Source: Mycolicibacter hiberniae (lineage in GTDB: Bacteria > Actinomycetota > Actinomycetes > Mycobacteriales > Mycobacteriaceae). Taken from it: a DNA stretch of 64,000 nt. Position numbers and translations under genes: made by a program. The stretch lies in assembly GCF_010729485.1 (NCBI RefSeq), contig NZ_AP022609.1:2728001-2792000 (forward strand), written 5' to 3'. Shown piece after piece: positions 19,878 to 30,833 of this stretch. Numbering within the stretch: the first letter of the stretch is position 1; the number at the start of each line of letters is the position of its first letter. The notes under the pieces were generated by a model. That model was given only the letters and a program-made list of their open reading frames with translations, did not search any database and was not told where the DNA came from.

Positions 19878-22627
19878 CGCTGGTTCTGTCCCTGGTCGGT
19901 GCCGGGACCGTGGTCCCGGACGTGCGATCGTGCGGCCTGGACCCCGCCGAAGTGGCTGTTGATCGAAGCGCGGATCGCCGCGGGGTCACGTTCCGGTGGC
20001 TCGTGTGCGGGTGGGGAGGGCGCGCCGTTGGATGTTACCGGCTGTTCGGGATCACCGGGATCGGGTGCCGGGGCAGGGGTGCCTGTGCCGGCCGTCGGCG
20101 GCTCGTCGGCCGCGGCTGAGCCGGGAACCAGCCGGGCACCGGGCTCCCGGACCGGAAGACCGTGTTCGGTGTGGGCAGTGACCGCCACGTTCTCCACATC
20201 GGCCGCCACCGACCAGCCGTGGTCCCACACCGTCTGCCAGTCCAGGTCGGCGCGCAGCCCGGGTTCATTCGGGTCGAGGCCCGCGGACTCGGCGAGCATC
20301 CGCTGATAGATCGAATCGGATTCGGGGGCGGGGCCGCCGGCCCGGGCACGGGCCGCGAAAAAGCCCGATGTGTCGGCCGGAGCGAACCTCTCGCCGGCCG
20401 GTTCCGGTGGGCGCTGCGGCTCGGGCGCTTCCGCGGCGCCCTCCTCGTCGGGCTCCCACCAAGTTTGCGGCGGCTCAGGGCGCGCCTGCGGCGCGGCGGC
20501 CGGCGGTGGCTGCGCGGGCCCCGCGGTGATACCGCTGGACCCCGGGGTGCGCTGCGGCAACAACGACGGGCCGGGTTCGGCAACCGCGACCTGCGCACGG
20601 TGCTCGTCCGGCTCATAGGGCTCGTCCGGCTCGGACCCGGGTTCGGGCATCGGGGGTGGCGGCGGCTCGGCGAAGCGGTCCTGCGGCGCTGCCGGCGCGG
20701 ACGCCTCGACGGGCCGGGTGGTCAGCAGGTGCGGAGGCAGGTACACCTCGGCGGTGATGCCGCGGGCCCCCTGCGACGCCGGGAACAACCGGACCTCGAT
20801 CTGGTGCCGGGCCGCCAGCCGGGAGATCACGAACAGGCCCATGTGGCGGGCGTTCTCCGGGCTGAAGTCCCCGCCGGCCGCCAGGCGCATGTTGGCCATC
20901 CGCAGGTCGGCGTCCGTCATCCCCAATCCGGCGTCGACCACCTCGACCACCACCCCGCCGTCGTTCTCGAAACCGGCGACCACCCGCACCGGCTCCGTGG
21001 GCGCCGAGTACCGCAGCGCGTTGTCCATCAGTTCGGCCAGCAGGTGCACGCAGTCGGCTGCGGCGGCGCCGATCACGGTGGCGTCGGGCACCAGCACCGT
21101 CTGCACCCGCTCGTAGCCCTCCACCTCCGAGGCGGCCGCGCTGATCAGGGTCGCCAGCGCAACCGGCCGGCCCCGTTCGTGCGGTGCCCGCGCACCGGCG
21201 AGCACCAGCAGGTTCGCGCCGTTGCGCCGCATCCGGGCGGCCAGATGGTCGAGGCGGAACAGGCTCTCGAGGCGGTCCGGGTCGTCCTCGTTGCGCTCCA
21301 GCCGGTCGATCAGGGCCAACTGCTGGTCCACCAGCGACCGATTGCGCCGCGACATCGTCTCGAACATCTCGTTGACCAGGCGCCGCAGCCGCGCCTCGTC
21401 ACCGGCGAGCAGCAGTGCCTGGGCGTGCAGTTCGTCGACGGCATGGGCGACCTGCCCCACTTCCTCGGTGGTGTAGACGGGCAGCGGGTCGGGGTCGCGC
21501 TCCGAACCGGACTCACCGGCCCGCAGCCGGGCGATCTCCTGCTCGAGATCGGAGTGGGCGACCTTGAGCGCGCTGTCCCGCAAGGTGCGCAGCGGGCGCA
21601 CCAGCGAGCGGGCCACCAGCCACACCGCCAGCAGTGTGGCGGCGATCGCGGCCAGCACCAGCACGATGTCGCGCACGGCGGCGGCACGCCGGTCGGCGGC
21701 CCGATCCTGCACCGCCGACGTCACCGCCACGGTGTTCTGGCTGATCAACCGGGAAGCGATCTGGTCGGTGGTGCGGATCGAGTCGCGCAGTACCGGATTG
21801 TTGGGCAGCACCTGCTCCGGGTCGGACATGATCGACAACCGGGTCACCAGCTGCTGTTGCAGCGACTTGGCGTCCGGGGAGTCCACGCCGAGCACCTCGG
21901 TCATGCCGAACAGGGTTGACGGCTCGGTGCCGGCCAGGGTCGTCATCGAGCTGCGCAGCTCTGGATCGGGAAGCTCGCCACCCCGGTTGAGCAGCAGTTC
22001 CTGCAGCATCATCTGGCCGCGCGCACCCACGGCCCGGCTCAGCGCCGCGGTTTGGGCCCGGATGCGCTCGCTGTCCACGCGCACCGACCCGTTGATGGTG
22101 TCCTCGGCGGTCAGCAGGATCGGTGCGTAACCGGTCACCTCGTCGCGCAGCCCGATACCGGTGGTCGACACCTGACTCAGCAACGCCTGGCCGCGCTCGA
22201 TCAGCGTCTGAACCCCGGACCGCACGTCGGTCGCCACGTCGGTGTGCGCCAGCCGCGACCCGAGCTCGTACTTGCGGTTCTCGAAGTTCTTCCAGGCTCC
22301 CTCGGTGTCGCCGTCGGAGGATGCGGCCACCAGCGCGTCGTCCAGCGCCGACATGTAATTGGTGATGGCGGGGATCATCTGGGCGCGGTCGGCGACCAGT
22401 CGCAGCCCGCTGGACTCGGCGAGCGCGTCGGAGACCCGCAGCCCCCCGAACAGCCCGGCCAGGGCCAGCGGCAACAGCGCGATCGCGAACACCTTCCACC
22501 GCACCGGCCAGTTGCGCACCGACCACCGCGGCGGGCGTTCGACCGCCGCGGCCTCCGGCTCGTGACCGCCCTCGGCTGATTCCTCCTGGGTCTGGCCCAC
22601 CCCGTCCGGGTGGTCAAAGAGTGTCAC
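19874..22627 (-). CDS. Conservon sensor histidine kinase with nitrate-sensor-like periplasmic domain
   Basis: 917 residues, membrane bound, first gene of the mfp conservon. TM1 lies at about 44-65, a helical NIT-type sensor domain at about 66-315, TM2 at about 316-343, and HAMP after it. A dimerisation helix region includes [16 protein letters not shown], where the usual phospho-His box is atypical. HATPase follows with N-box NALRYSAP, G1 DAGLGM and a later GLFVISRLA. The last 270 residues are Pro/Glu-rich and disordered. GTG start. Conservon kinases of this kind have no adjacent response regulator and probably signal to the roadblock/GTPase pair. Confidence 0.87.
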   Translation of the reverse strand: MTLFDHPDGVGQTQEESAEGGHEPEAAAVERPPRWSVRNWPVRWKVFAIALLPLALAGLFGGLRVSDALAESSGLRLVADRAQMIPAITNYMSALDDALVAASSDGDTEGAWKNFENRKYELGSRLAHTDVATDVRSGVQTLIERGQALLSQVSTTGIGLRDEVTGYAPILLTAEDTINGSVRVDSERIRAQTAALSRAVGARGQMMLQELLLNRGGELPDPELRSSMTTLAGTEPSTLFGMTEVLGVDSPDAKSLQQQLVTRLSIMSDPEQVLPNNPVLRDSIRTTDQIASRLISQNTVAVTSAVQDRAADRRAAAVRDIVLVLAAIAATLLAVWLVARSLVRPLRTLRDSALKVAHSDLEQEIARLRAGESGSERDPDPLPVYTTEEVGQVAHAVDELHAQALLLAGDEARLRRLVNEMFETMSRRNRSLVDQQLALIDRLERNEDDPDRLESLFRLDHLAARMRRNGANLLVLAGARAPHERGRPVALATLISAAASEVEGYERVQTVLVPDATVIGAAAADCVHLLAELMDNALRYSAPTEPVRVVAGFENDGGVVVEVVDAGLGMTDADLRMANMRLAAGGDFSPENARHMGLFVISRLAARHQIEVRLFPASQGARGITAEVYLPPHLLTTRPVEASAPAAPQDRFAEPPPPPMPEPGSEPDEPYEPDEHRAQVAVAEPGPSLLPQRTPGSSGITAGPAQPPPAAAPQARPEPPQTWWEPDEEGAAEAPEPQRPPEPAGERFAPADTSGFFAARARAGGPAPESDSIYQRMLAESAGLDPNEPGLRADLDWQTVWDHGWSVAADVENVAVTAHTEHGLPVREPGARLVPGSAAADEPPTAGTGTPAPAPDPGDPEQPVTSNGAPSPPAHEPPERDPAAIRASINSHFGGVQAARSHVRDHGPGTDQGQNQR

Positions 22628-22876
22628 CGGTCGGCGGCCAGTTCGCCGGCCGCTCGGCTGAGATTCACCGTCTGCGCCTCATTCATAGGACTCTCCGGAC
22701 ATCGCACCCGCCCAACGGGTTGCGGTGTGATTCACGGCATAGCAATTGGACGAGTATGACAGTCAGCCGTAGGCATGACCAGAATTTTTACTGAACAGAA
22801 CACTGGCCGAGACCTGCGCGTGTCTTGCCCGAGTCCGGTCGAGCAAACAGTCCGACGAGCTGTCATGATCAACGCC

Positions 22877-23341
22877 ATGATCCGGGTGCTGTTCTATTCG
22901 CCCCGCATTCCGCCCAACACCGGCAACGCGATCCGGATGGTGGCGGCGACCGGTGCCGAACTTCATCTGGTGGAACCCATGGGTTTCGACCTGTCCGAGC
23001 CGAAGCTGCGGCGGGCCGGTTTGGACTATCACGACCTGGCCTGGGTTCGGGTTCACCCCTCGCTGCCGGCGGCGTGGGAGGCGCTGGGACCGGCCCGGGT
23101 GTTCGCGTTCACCGCGGGAGCCCGCACCCCCTACACCGACGTGCGCTACTCCCCCGGCGACGTGTTGATGTTCGGCCCCGAGCCCACCGGGCTGGACGAG
23201 GCGACGCTGGCCGACCCCCGCATCACCGCGCGGCTGCGCATCCCGATGCTGGCCGGGCGGCGCTCACTGAACCTGTCGAACGCCGCCGCGGTCGCGGTCT
23301 ATGAGGTGTGGCGCCAGCACGGGTTCACCGGCGGGGTGTGA
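22877..23341 (+). CDS. trmL: tRNA (cytidine/uridine-34 2'-O)-methyltransferase, TrmL/SpoU family
   Basis: A SPOUT methyltransferase that 2'-O-methylates the wobble base of tRNA-Leu isoacceptors in TrmL. It has 154 residues, the short single-domain form. The trefoil-knot SAM motifs are visible: PNTGNAIR near the N-terminus, MFGPEPTGL in the middle and SLNLSNAAAVAVYE near the C-terminus. The start MIRVLFYSPRI matches the family N-terminus; an in-frame ATG 12 bases upstream is possible. It is divergent from the kinase operon and ends nine bases from the convergent nitroreductase gene. Confidence 0.9.
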   Translation: MIRVLFYSPRIPPNTGNAIRMVAATGAELHLVEPMGFDLSEPKLRRAGLDYHDLAWVRVHPSLPAAWEALGPARVFAFTAGARTPYTDVRYSPGDVLMFGPEPTGLDEATLADPRITARLRIPMLAGRRSLNLSNAAAVAVYEVWRQHGFTGGV

Positions 23342-23350
23342 GGCCGGGAG

Positions 23351-23998
23351 TCACCAGGTGTCCCAGTGCGCCACCTGTTCGGCCGGCAGCCGCTTGGCCG
23401 GTTTGAAGTCGGTGCCCTTGGTGTAGGCGATCGGGAACAGACCGCCCTGGCTGTAGTTCTCGTACGGAATGCCGAGCACCTCGGCGGCCTGCCGCTCGCC
23501 GTCGCCGAGCAGGTGCAGGGTGGTCCAGCAGGAGCCGAGTCCGCGGTTGCGCAGCGCCAGGCAGTAGCTCCACGCGGCCGGGAACAGCGACGCCCAGAAT
23601 GATGCGCTCAACCCCAGCGACCCATTCTCGGGCTTGCCCTCCAGGCACGGGATCAGCATCACGGGCACGTCCTGCAGGTTCTCGGCCAGATGTTTGGCCG
23701 AGTCGCCGATGTGCCCCATCCGTTCGCTGCGTACGTCGCCGTCGCCGTAGTCGGGCATCGCCCGATTCAGGTACGGCAGTGCGTTGGCGCGGTAGATGTC
23801 GGCGAGCGCCTGCTTCTTGACCGGGTCGGTGACGAACATCCACTGCCAGCCCTGGGCGTTGGATCCGGTGGGCGCCTGCAGGGCGATCTCCAGGCACTCC
23901 ATCAGCACGTCGCGGGGAACCGGCTTGTCGAGATCGAGGCGCTTGCGGACCGATCGCGTGGTGGTCAGGACTTCGTCTGCGGACAAGTTCAGGTTCAT
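23351..23998 (-). CDS. Nitroreductase-family FMN protein (Rv3368c-like)
   Basis: 215 residues, cytosolic. N-terminal TTTRSVRKRLDLDKPV is the FMN-phosphate-binding region of the nitroreductase fold. QAPTGSNAQGWQWMFV is the second flavin motif, and GLGSCWTTLHL plus GIPYENYSQGGLFPIAY near the C-terminus complete the family pattern. The physiological substrate is unknown. The same gene occupies this place between the SpoU gene and dnaE2 in M. tuberculosis. A lone gene with short gaps on both sides. Confidence 0.87.
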   Translation of the reverse strand: MNLNLSADEVLTTTRSVRKRLDLDKPVPRDVLMECLEIALQAPTGSNAQGWQWMFVTDPVKKQALADIYRANALPYLNRAMPDYGDGDVRSERMGHIGDSAKHLAENLQDVPVMLIPCLEGKPENGSLGLSASFWASLFPAAWSYCLALRNRGLGSCWTTLHLLGDGERQAAEVLGIPYENYSQGGLFPIAYTKGTDFKPAKRLPAEQVAHWDTW

Positions 23999-24076
23999 GG
24001 GTGGAGGTTACCGTCGGGCTTGCTGCGGCGGTCCAGCTTCGGCTCTCCTGCGTCGAACCTCGCTGACCGCCGGGGG

Positions 24077-27000
24077 CTACCGAAAATCCCGGGACCGCGA
24101 ACGCACGGCCAGTTCCAGGGCGCCCAGCCGATCGGCCAGCACGGTGACCGCCCCGCTGGCGTTCTGCACCCGTCCGCGGATCAGCAGCGCCGTCGCGGTC
24201 TGGGCCAGTCGTCGATACCGCGCCCACACCCCCGGTGTGCACAGCACATTGACCATCCCGGTCTCGTCCTCGAGGTTGATGAACGTGACCCCGCGGGCGG
24301 TCCCCGGCCGTTGCCGGTGGGTCACCGCTCCGGCCACCAGCACCCGGGTACCGTCCGCGACGGCACTCAGGCCACCGGCCGCAATCACCCCGAGTGCGTC
24401 GAGATCGGCGCGCAGGAACTGGGTCGGGAAGCTGTCACAGGAGATCCCGGTGGCCCATACGTCGGCGGCGGACAGCTCGATCTCGCTCATGCCGGGCAGG
24501 GCCGGGGTGTGCGTCGCGACACCCACTCCGGGCAGCCGGTCGGGACGCTGCCCCGCCGCCGACCCGGCCGCCCACAGCGCCTCCCGGCGTGACACCCCGA
24601 ACCCGGCAAACGCCCCAGCGGTCGCCAGCGCCTCGACCTGTGGCACCGAAAGCTGCACCCGTGCAGTGAGATCCAGCATCGACGCGAACGGCCCGTGGAC
24701 CTCACGGTCGGCCACCAACCGCTCGGCGAGATCGGTACCGATGCCCCGCACAGCGCCCAGCCCCAGCCGGACCTGCGTTCCGGCCTCGGCCAGGGTGGCG
24801 TGCGCCAGGCTGGCGTTGACATCCGGGCGGTGCACCACCACGCCGTGCCGGCGGGCGTCGGCGACCAGCGACTGCGGCGAATAGAAACCCATCGGCTGGG
24901 CCCGCAGCAGCGCGGCGCAGAACGCCGCCGGGTAGTGCAGCTTGAACCAGGCTGAGTAGAACACCAGCGATGCGAAGCTCATCGCGTGACTCTCCGGAAA
25001 TCCGTAGTTGGCGAAGGCTTCCAGCTTCTCGTAGATCCGGTCGGCCACCTCGCCGGTGATGCTGTGGCACTGAGCCATGCCGTCGTAGAACCGGTCGCGC
25101 AACCGGCGCATCCGCTCTGGTGATCGTTTGGAGCCCATGGCCCGGCGCAGCTGGTCGGCCTCGCCCGCGGTGAACCCGGCGCAGTCGACCGCCAGCGTCA
25201 TCAGCTGTTCCTGAAACAGTGGAATTCCCAGGGTTTTGTGCAGAGCTCTCGCCATACACGGATGCTCATAGGTCACCGGGTCGATACCGTTGCGGCGACG
25301 GATGTAGGGATGCACCGATCCGCCTTGGATCGGCCCGGGGCGAATCAGCGCCACCTCCACCACCAGGTCGTAGAACACCCGGGGGCGCAGCCGTGGCAGG
25401 GTGGCCATCTGCGCGCGCGACTCGACCTGGAACACCCCGACGGTGTCGGCGCGCGCCAGCATCTCATACACCGCCGGCTCGGACAGATCGATCGCGGCCA
25501 GATCCACCTCGACGCCGCAATGCTGTGCCACCAGGTCGATCGCATAGTGCAATGCCGACAGCATTCCCAGGCCAAGTAGGTCGAACTTCACCAAACCGAT
25601 TGCCGCGCAGTCATCTTTATCCCACTGCAGCACGCTTCGCCCGGCCATCCGGGCCCACTCCACCGGGCACACGTCGGCAATCGGGCGATCACAGATCACC
25701 ATGCCTCCGGAGTGGATGCCCAGGTGCCGCGGCAGATCGGCGACCTGGTCGGCCAGCTCGATCACCTGTTCGGGGATGCCCTGAAGATCGGAGTCCTCCC
25801 GGCCAGGTCGGCCCCATCGGCTCAGCTGCTTACTCCAGGCGTCCTGCTGCCCCGGCGAATAACCCAGTGCGCGGGCCATGTCCCGCACGGCACTGCGCCC
25901 CCGGTAGGTGATGACGTTGGCCACCTGAGCGGCGTGGTCACGCCCGTATTTGTCGTAGACGTACTGGATCACCTTTTCGCGCTCGTCGGACTCGATGTCG
26001 ATGTCGATGTCGGGCGGACCGTCACGGGCCGGGGACAAAAAGCGCTCGAACAGCAGCCCGTTGGCCACCGGATCGACCGCGGTGATGCCCAGGGCGTAAC
26101 AGACCGCGGAGTTGGCCGCCGATCCCCTGCCCTGACACAGGATTCCGCTGCGCCGACAGAACTGGGTGATGTCGTGTACCACCAGGAAGTATCCCGGAAA
26201 TCCCAATTGGGCAATGACTTCCAGCTCGCGTTCGATCTGGGCATAAGCAGCCGGCGCGCGCCCGGGCGGGCCGTAGCGCCCGGCGGCGCCGTCCAGGGTG
26301 AGCTGCCGCAGCCAGCTGTCCTCGGTGTGCGGGCCCGGTACGGCAAACGGCGGCAGCCGCGGGGCGATCAGCGTCAGCGGAAAGGCGCACTGTTCGCCGA
26401 GTTCGGCTGCCGCCGGCACCGCCGCCGGATGCGCCGCGAACAATCGGGCCATCTCCGCGCCGGAGCGCAGGTGCGAGCCGCCCAGCGGAGCCAGCCGGCC
26501 GGCGGCGGCGTCCAGCGACTGGCGCGCCCGCACCGCGCCCAGCGCCATCGCCAGCCGGCCCCGCTCCGGCCGGGCGAAATGCGCGCCGGTGGTGGCCACC
26601 AGGCCCACCCCGAACCTGGGCGCCAGGCCGGCCAGCGCGGCGTTGCGCTCGTCGTCGCACGGTTCCCCATGCCGGGTCAGCTCCACGCGGACCCGCGCCG
26701 CGCCGAACCTGTCCACCAGGTCGGCCAGCGCACCCGCGGCCGCATCCGGGCCGCCGGTGGCCAGCGCATGACGGACGTGCCCTTTACGGCATCCGGTCAG
26801 AATCTGCCAATGCCCGCCTGCCGCCTCGGTCAGCGCGTCCAGATCGAAACGCGGCCTGCCCTTTTCGCCGGCCAGATGGGCGGCGGCGATCTGCCGCGAC
26901 AACCGCCGGTAACCCTCCGGACCGCGGGCCAGCACCAGCAGGTGCGGGCCGGGTGGATCCGGGTGGTCGGTACGGGCCTTGGAAGAAGCGGCGCCAAAGG

Positions 27001-27379
27001 TGGGCTCCAGCGACAACTCGGCACCGAACACCGTGCCTATTTCCAGGCCCGCGGCCTGCAGCTCGGCGGCCGCCTCGGCAAACCGCACCACCCCGTACAG
27101 GCCGTTGTGGTCGGTCAACGCGATCGCCCGCAGACCCAGCCGGGCGGCCTCGGTGACCAGCTCCTGCGGGGTGCTGGCGCCGTCGAGAAAGCTGTATGCC
27201 GAATGCGCGTGCAACTCGGCATAGGGCACCGTGGGCCCCGCCCGCCGGAGGCGCCCGACCTGCGGGTCTGACGTACCGAGATGCGCTGACACACCACCCG
27301 TATCACCGGTGTGACGAGGCTTACCATCGAGCACCCGCTCCATTTCCGCCCAGCTCGGCGGCCCACTGCTCCAGCCCAC
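24077..27379 (-). CDS. dnaE2: Error-prone DNA polymerase DnaE2
   Basis: A C-family polymerase that copies past lesions after DNA damage, working with ImuA' and ImuB. About 1100 residues. The PHP domain begins ELHAHSAYSFLDGA, and the polymerase aspartates lie in GPPDIDIDIES. A helix-hairpin-helix region and a C-terminal OB domain (TRVLVAGAVTHRQRPGT) follow. The GTG start at 27379 (GWSSGPPSWAEMERVL) matches the M. tuberculosis N-terminus as I recall. An in-frame ATG at 27400 would lie inside the LexA box, which makes it less likely. It is divergent from mmpS. Confidence 0.95.
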   Translation of the reverse strand: MGWSSGPPSWAEMERVLDGKPRHTGDTGGVSAHLGTSDPQVGRLRRAGPTVPYAELHAHSAYSFLDGASTPQELVTEAARLGLRAIALTDHNGLYGVVRFAEAAAELQAAGLEIGTVFGAELSLEPTFGAASSKARTDHPDPPGPHLLVLARGPEGYRRLSRQIAAAHLAGEKGRPRFDLDALTEAAGGHWQILTGCRKGHVRHALATGGPDAAAGALADLVDRFGAARVRVELTRHGEPCDDERNAALAGLAPRFGVGLVATTGAHFARPERGRLAMALGAVRARQSLDAAAGRLAPLGGSHLRSGAEMARLFAAHPAAVPAAAELGEQCAFPLTLIAPRLPPFAVPGPHTEDSWLRQLTLDGAAGRYGPPGRAPAAYAQIERELEVIAQLGFPGYFLVVHDITQFCRRSGILCQGRGSAANSAVCYALGITAVDPVANGLLFERFLSPARDGPPDIDIDIESDEREKVIQYVYDKYGRDHAAQVANVITYRGRSAVRDMARALGYSPGQQDAWSKQLSRWGRPGREDSDLQGIPEQVIELADQVADLPRHLGIHSGGMVICDRPIADVCPVEWARMAGRSVLQWDKDDCAAIGLVKFDLLGLGMLSALHYAIDLVAQHCGVEVDLAAIDLSEPAVYEMLARADTVGVFQVESRAQMATLPRLRPRVFYDLVVEVALIRPGPIQGGSVHPYIRRRNGIDPVTYEHPCMARALHKTLGIPLFQEQLMTLAVDCAGFTAGEADQLRRAMGSKRSPERMRRLRDRFYDGMAQCHSITGEVADRIYEKLEAFANYGFPESHAMSFASLVFYSAWFKLHYPAAFCAALLRAQPMGFYSPQSLVADARRHGVVVHRPDVNASLAHATLAEAGTQVRLGLGAVRGIGTDLAERLVADREVHGPFASMLDLTARVQLSVPQVEALATAGAFAGFGVSRREALWAAGSAAGQRPDRLPGVGVATHTPALPGMSEIELSAADVWATGISCDSFPTQFLRADLDALGVIAAGGLSAVADGTRVLVAGAVTHRQRPGTARGVTFINLEDETGMVNVLCTPGVWARYRRLAQTATALLIRGRVQNASGAVTVLADRLGALELAVRSRSRDFR

Positions 27380-27392
27380 ACCGCTCAGGATA

Positions 27393-27408
27393 TCGAACAT
27401 ACGTGCGA
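27393..27408 (-). promoter_or_regulatory. LexA/SOS box of dnaE2
   Basis: TCGAAC-ATAC-GTGCGA on the plus strand differs at one base from the mycobacterial SOS consensus TCGAAC-N4-GTTCGA. It lies 14 bases upstream of the chosen dnaE2 GTG. It also lies 86 bases upstream of mmpS on the other strand, so an effect on mmpS cannot be excluded. Confidence 0.82.
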
Positions 27409-27448
27409 AATCGGGCCCGCCGGGTGTGAAAAAGAACTTTGATGCACT

Positions 27449-27463
27449 AATCTGTGTCAGATT
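27449..27463 (+). promoter_or_regulatory. Inverted repeat upstream of mmpS, possible operator
   Basis: AATCTG-TGT-CAGATT is a perfect six-base inverted repeat with a three-base spacer, centred 38 bases before the mmpS ATG. MmpS5/MmpL5-type exporters are often repressed by MarR/TetR proteins, but no regulator gene adjoins here. The regulator is unknown. Confidence 0.4.
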
Positions 27464-27493
27464 CCGGCACGATGGGAAAGGGCCACTGCATTC

Positions 27494-27925
27494 ATGTTCA
27501 GCGCCGTCAGACGCGCGTGGTTACCCCTGCTCATCGTCGCCGTTCTCGCGGTAGGGGGGTTCACTGTGCAGCGAGTCCGGGGCTTCTTCGGAGCCGACGA
27601 CAGCGGTAGTGCAACCGTGCCGTTCGAGGACACCAAGCCGTTCCATCCCAAGGTTGTGGTCTACGACATCTTCAGCCCGGACGGGACCTACGCCGACATC
27701 AACTACCTCGACCTCGACGCCACGCCGCAGCGGCTCGACGGCGCCGCCCTGCCGTGGTCACTGACCCTGTCGACCACCAACCCCGCGGTGAGTCCCACCA
27801 TCGTCGCCCAAGGTGACGGCACCACCATCGGCTGCCGCGTCACCATCGACGGGGAACTCAAGGAAGAACGCGTTTCCAGCAGCCCCGTCAGTGCCCAGAC
27901 CTTCTGCATTGTGAAATCCGCATGA
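27494..27925 (+). CDS. MmpS-family membrane accessory protein
   Basis: 143 residues. A short cytosolic N-terminus, one membrane helix (about 9-22, [14 protein letters not shown]) and a periplasmic beta-sandwich domain (about 45-143) with the family marks [33 protein letters not shown] and [11 protein letters not shown]109 and C138 could be a disulfide. MmpS partners MmpL exporters, as in MmpS4/L4 and MmpS5/L5, which export siderophores. Its stop overlaps the mmpL start by four bases (ATGA). I cannot choose between the S4 and S5 subgroups. Confidence 0.9.
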   Translation: MFSAVRRAWLPLLIVAVLAVGGFTVQRVRGFFGADDSGSATVPFEDTKPFHPKVVVYDIFSPDGTYADINYLDLDATPQRLDGAALPWSLTLSTTNPAVSPTIVAQGDGTTIGCRVTIDGELKEERVSSSPVSAQTFCIVKSA

Positions 27926-30825
27926 GCGACAACACCGGCTCCGAAACCCCGACCGACGCGCTGCCCGCCGCCCAACCGCCCAAGCGCGGCGGAATTCCGG
28001 CGTGGATCCGCCGGCTGGCGGTGCCCATCATCCTGATCTGGGTGGCAATCACCGTGCTGGTGAACGTCATCGTGCCGCAGCTCGACGAAGTCGGGAAGAT
28101 GCGCGCGGTGTCGATGGCCCCCAAAGACGCTCCGTCGATGATCGCGATGATGCGCATCGGCAAGGTGTTCGACGAGTTCAAGTCGGACAGCTCGGGCATG
28201 GTGGTCATCGAAGGCGATGAGCCGCTCGGCGACGACGCACACAAGTACTACGACCAGTTGGTCGCCAAGATGGAGGCCGACCCCGTCCATATCGAGCACG
28301 TCCAGGACTTCTGGAGTGACCCGCTCACCGCGGCGGGGTCGCAGAGCCCGGACGGCAAAGCCGCCTACGTTCAGGTGTATCTGGCCGGCAACATGGGCGA
28401 GACCCTGGCCAACGAGTCGGTCGAGGCCGTCCAGCAGATCATCGCCGAGACCCCGGCACCCGAAGGCGTGCACGCCTACGTCACCGGCGGGGCCGCCCTC
28501 AACGCCGATCAGCACATCGCCGGCGACAAGAGCCTCAAGCTCATCACCGCGCTGACCTTCGTGGTGATCATCACGATGCTGCTGAGCATCTACCGCTCGG
28601 TCGGCACCGTGCTGTTAGTGCTGGGCATGGTGATCTTCTCGCTGAGCGCTGCCCGCGGCATCGTGGCCGTGTTGGCGTACTACAACATCATCGGCCTGTC
28701 CACGTTCGCGGTGAACCTGCTGGTGACACTGGCCATCGCCGCCTCCACGGACTATGCGATCTTCCTGCTCGGCCGCTATCAAGAGGCCCGAGCCCTCGGC
28801 GAGGACAAGGAATCGGCCTTCCACACCATGTATCACGGCACCGCGCACGTGATCCTGGGCTCGGGGCTGACCATCGCCGGGGCGACCTTCTGCCTGCACT
28901 TCACCCGACTGCCTTACTTCCAATCGCTGGGCGTTCCCCTGGCGATCGGCATGATGGTGGTGGTCCTCGCGGCGCTCACCTTCGGCTCCGCGGTGGTCGC
29001 GGTCGCCGGCCGCTTCGGCATGCTCGAACCCAAGCGGGCCATGCGGATCCGCACCTGGCGGCGGATCGGCGCACTGATCGTGCGCTGGCCGGGACCGGTG
29101 CTGGCCGCCACCACGGGGGTCTGCCTGGTCGGCCTGCTCACACTGCCGGGGTACCAGACGAACTACAACGACCGCCAGTACCTGCCGGACTACGTGCCGG
29201 CGAACATCGGCTACGCCGCCGCCGACCGGCACTTCTCCCAGGCCCGGATGAGTCCGGAGCTGCTGATGATCGAGACCGACCACGACCTGCGCAACCCGGC
29301 CGACTTTCTGGTGATCAACCGGATCGCCAAGCGGGTGTTCGAGGTGCCGGGCATCGGCCGGGTGCAGACCATCACCCGACCGCTGGGCACCCCGATCGAA
29401 CACACCACCATCCCGTTCGCGATCAGCATGCAGGGCACCACTCAGCAGCTGAACATGAAGTACCAGCTCGACAGCATGAAGAACCTGCTCAAGATGGGCG
29501 ACGACATGCAGGTCTCGATCGACAGCATGAAGCAGATGCTCGAGGTCACCCGCGAAATGTCGGCGACCACGCACAGCATGGACCTCAAGATGCACACCAT
29601 GCTCGATGACATCCAGAAGATGCGCGACTCGATCGCCGACTTCGACGACATGTGGCGCCCGATGCGCAGCTACTTCTACTGGGAGCCGCACTGCTTCGAC
29701 ATCCCGATCTGCTGGTCCATCCGGTCGATCTTCGACGTGATGGACGGTCTCGACCAGATGACCGAGGATTTCGAAAAGGTGCTGCCCGACATCGACAACC
29801 TCGACCGGCTGATGCCGCGAATGCTCGAGATCATGCCGCCGATGATCGAAACGATGTCGAACATGCGCACCACCCAGCTGAAGATGCAGTCCACCATGGA
29901 GGGTCTGCAGCTTCAGATGGAGAAGATGTTGGAAGGCCAGAACGCCATGGGTAAGGCGTTCGACGAGTCCAAGAACGACGACTCGTTCTATCTGCCCCCG
30001 GAGGCGTTCGACAATCCCGACTTCAAGCGCGGCATGAAGATGTTCCTGTCCCCCGACGGGCATTCGGTGCGCTTCATCATCTCCCATGAGGGCGACCCGA
30101 TGTCCGAGGAGGGCATCTCCCACGTCGCGCCGATCAAACACGCCGTGCACGAGGCCCTCAAGGGCACCCCGCTGGAGGGCTCGAAGGTCTACCTCGGCGG
30201 CACCGCAGCCATGTTCAAGGACATGAAGGACGGGTCGTCCTACGACCTGATCATCGCCGGCATCGCCTCGCTGTGCCTGATCTTCATCATCATGCTGCTG
30301 ATCACCCGCGCGGTGGTGGCCTCGGCGGTGATCGTGGGCACGGTGTTGCTGTCGCTGGGCACCTCGTTCGGGCTCTCGGTGCTGATCTGGCAGCACATCA
30401 TCGGCCTGCACCTGCACTGGATGGTGCTGGCGATGTCGGTGATCATCCTGCTGGCGGTGGGTTCGGACTACAACCTGCTGTTGGTCTCCCGAATGAAGGA
30501 AGAGCTGCACGGCGGTCTGAAGACGGGCATCATCCGCGCGATGGGCGGCAGTGGCTCCGTCGTCACCTCGGCGGGCCTGGTGTTCGCGTTCACGATGATG
30601 TCGATGATCGTCTCCGACCTGAAGGTGATCGGCCAGGTGGGGTCCACCATCGGGCTCGGTCTGCTCATCGACACCCTGGTGATCCGGTCGTTCATGACGC
30701 CATCGATCGCCGCGCTGTTGGGCCGCTGGTTCTGGTGGCCGCAGCGGGTGCCGTTGCGGCCGTCACCGACGGCGCAGCAGGTCGCGGCGCTGCGAACCGA
30801 GACCAAACCCGTCTCGGTGAGCTGA
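27922..30825 (+). CDS. MmpL-family RND lipid/siderophore exporter
   Basis: 967 residues, inner membrane, proton-driven. There are twelve helices in two halves. The paired proton-relay motifs are [15 protein letters not shown] in the first half and [15 protein letters not shown] in the second. The long second periplasmic loop (about 505-680) holds a Met-rich helical stretch with repeated DSMK/EMLE-like turns, the coiled-coil hairpin typical of MmpL4/MmpL5. Translation is coupled to mmpS by ATGA. Its location between dnaE2 and the stress-protein gene is not that of either M. tuberculosis pair. Substrate unknown: mycobactin-type siderophores or glycopeptidolipid precursors are candidates. Confidence 0.9.
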   Translation: MSDNTGSETPTDALPAAQPPKRGGIPAWIRRLAVPIILIWVAITVLVNVIVPQLDEVGKMRAVSMAPKDAPSMIAMMRIGKVFDEFKSDSSGMVVIEGDEPLGDDAHKYYDQLVAKMEADPVHIEHVQDFWSDPLTAAGSQSPDGKAAYVQVYLAGNMGETLANESVEAVQQIIAETPAPEGVHAYVTGGAALNADQHIAGDKSLKLITALTFVVIITMLLSIYRSVGTVLLVLGMVIFSLSAARGIVAVLAYYNIIGLSTFAVNLLVTLAIAASTDYAIFLLGRYQEARALGEDKESAFHTMYHGTAHVILGSGLTIAGATFCLHFTRLPYFQSLGVPLAIGMMVVVLAALTFGSAVVAVAGRFGMLEPKRAMRIRTWRRIGALIVRWPGPVLAATTGVCLVGLLTLPGYQTNYNDRQYLPDYVPANIGYAAADRHFSQARMSPELLMIETDHDLRNPADFLVINRIAKRVFEVPGIGRVQTITRPLGTPIEHTTIPFAISMQGTTQQLNMKYQLDSMKNLLKMGDDMQVSIDSMKQMLEVTREMSATTHSMDLKMHTMLDDIQKMRDSIADFDDMWRPMRSYFYWEPHCFDIPICWSIRSIFDVMDGLDQMTEDFEKVLPDIDNLDRLMPRMLEIMPPMIETMSNMRTTQLKMQSTMEGLQLQMEKMLEGQNAMGKAFDESKNDDSFYLPPEAFDNPDFKRGMKMFLSPDGHSVRFIISHEGDPMSEEGISHVAPIKHAVHEALKGTPLEGSKVYLGGTAAMFKDMKDGSSYDLIIAGIASLCLIFIIMLLITRAVVASAVIVGTVLLSLGTSFGLSVLIWQHIIGLHLHWMVLAMSVIILLAVGSDYNLLLVSRMKEELHGGLKTGIIRAMGGSGSVVTSAGLVFAFTMMSMIVSDLKVIGQVGSTIGLGLLIDTLVIRSFMTPSIAALLGRWFWWPQRVPLRPSPTAQQVAALRTETKPVSVS

Positions 30826-30833
30826 CCGGTCGC

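Noticed and set aside
28615..30510. A 631-codon minus-strand frame opposite mmpL
   Set aside because: His/Asp/Val-rich antisense shadow of a well-recognised MmpL gene.
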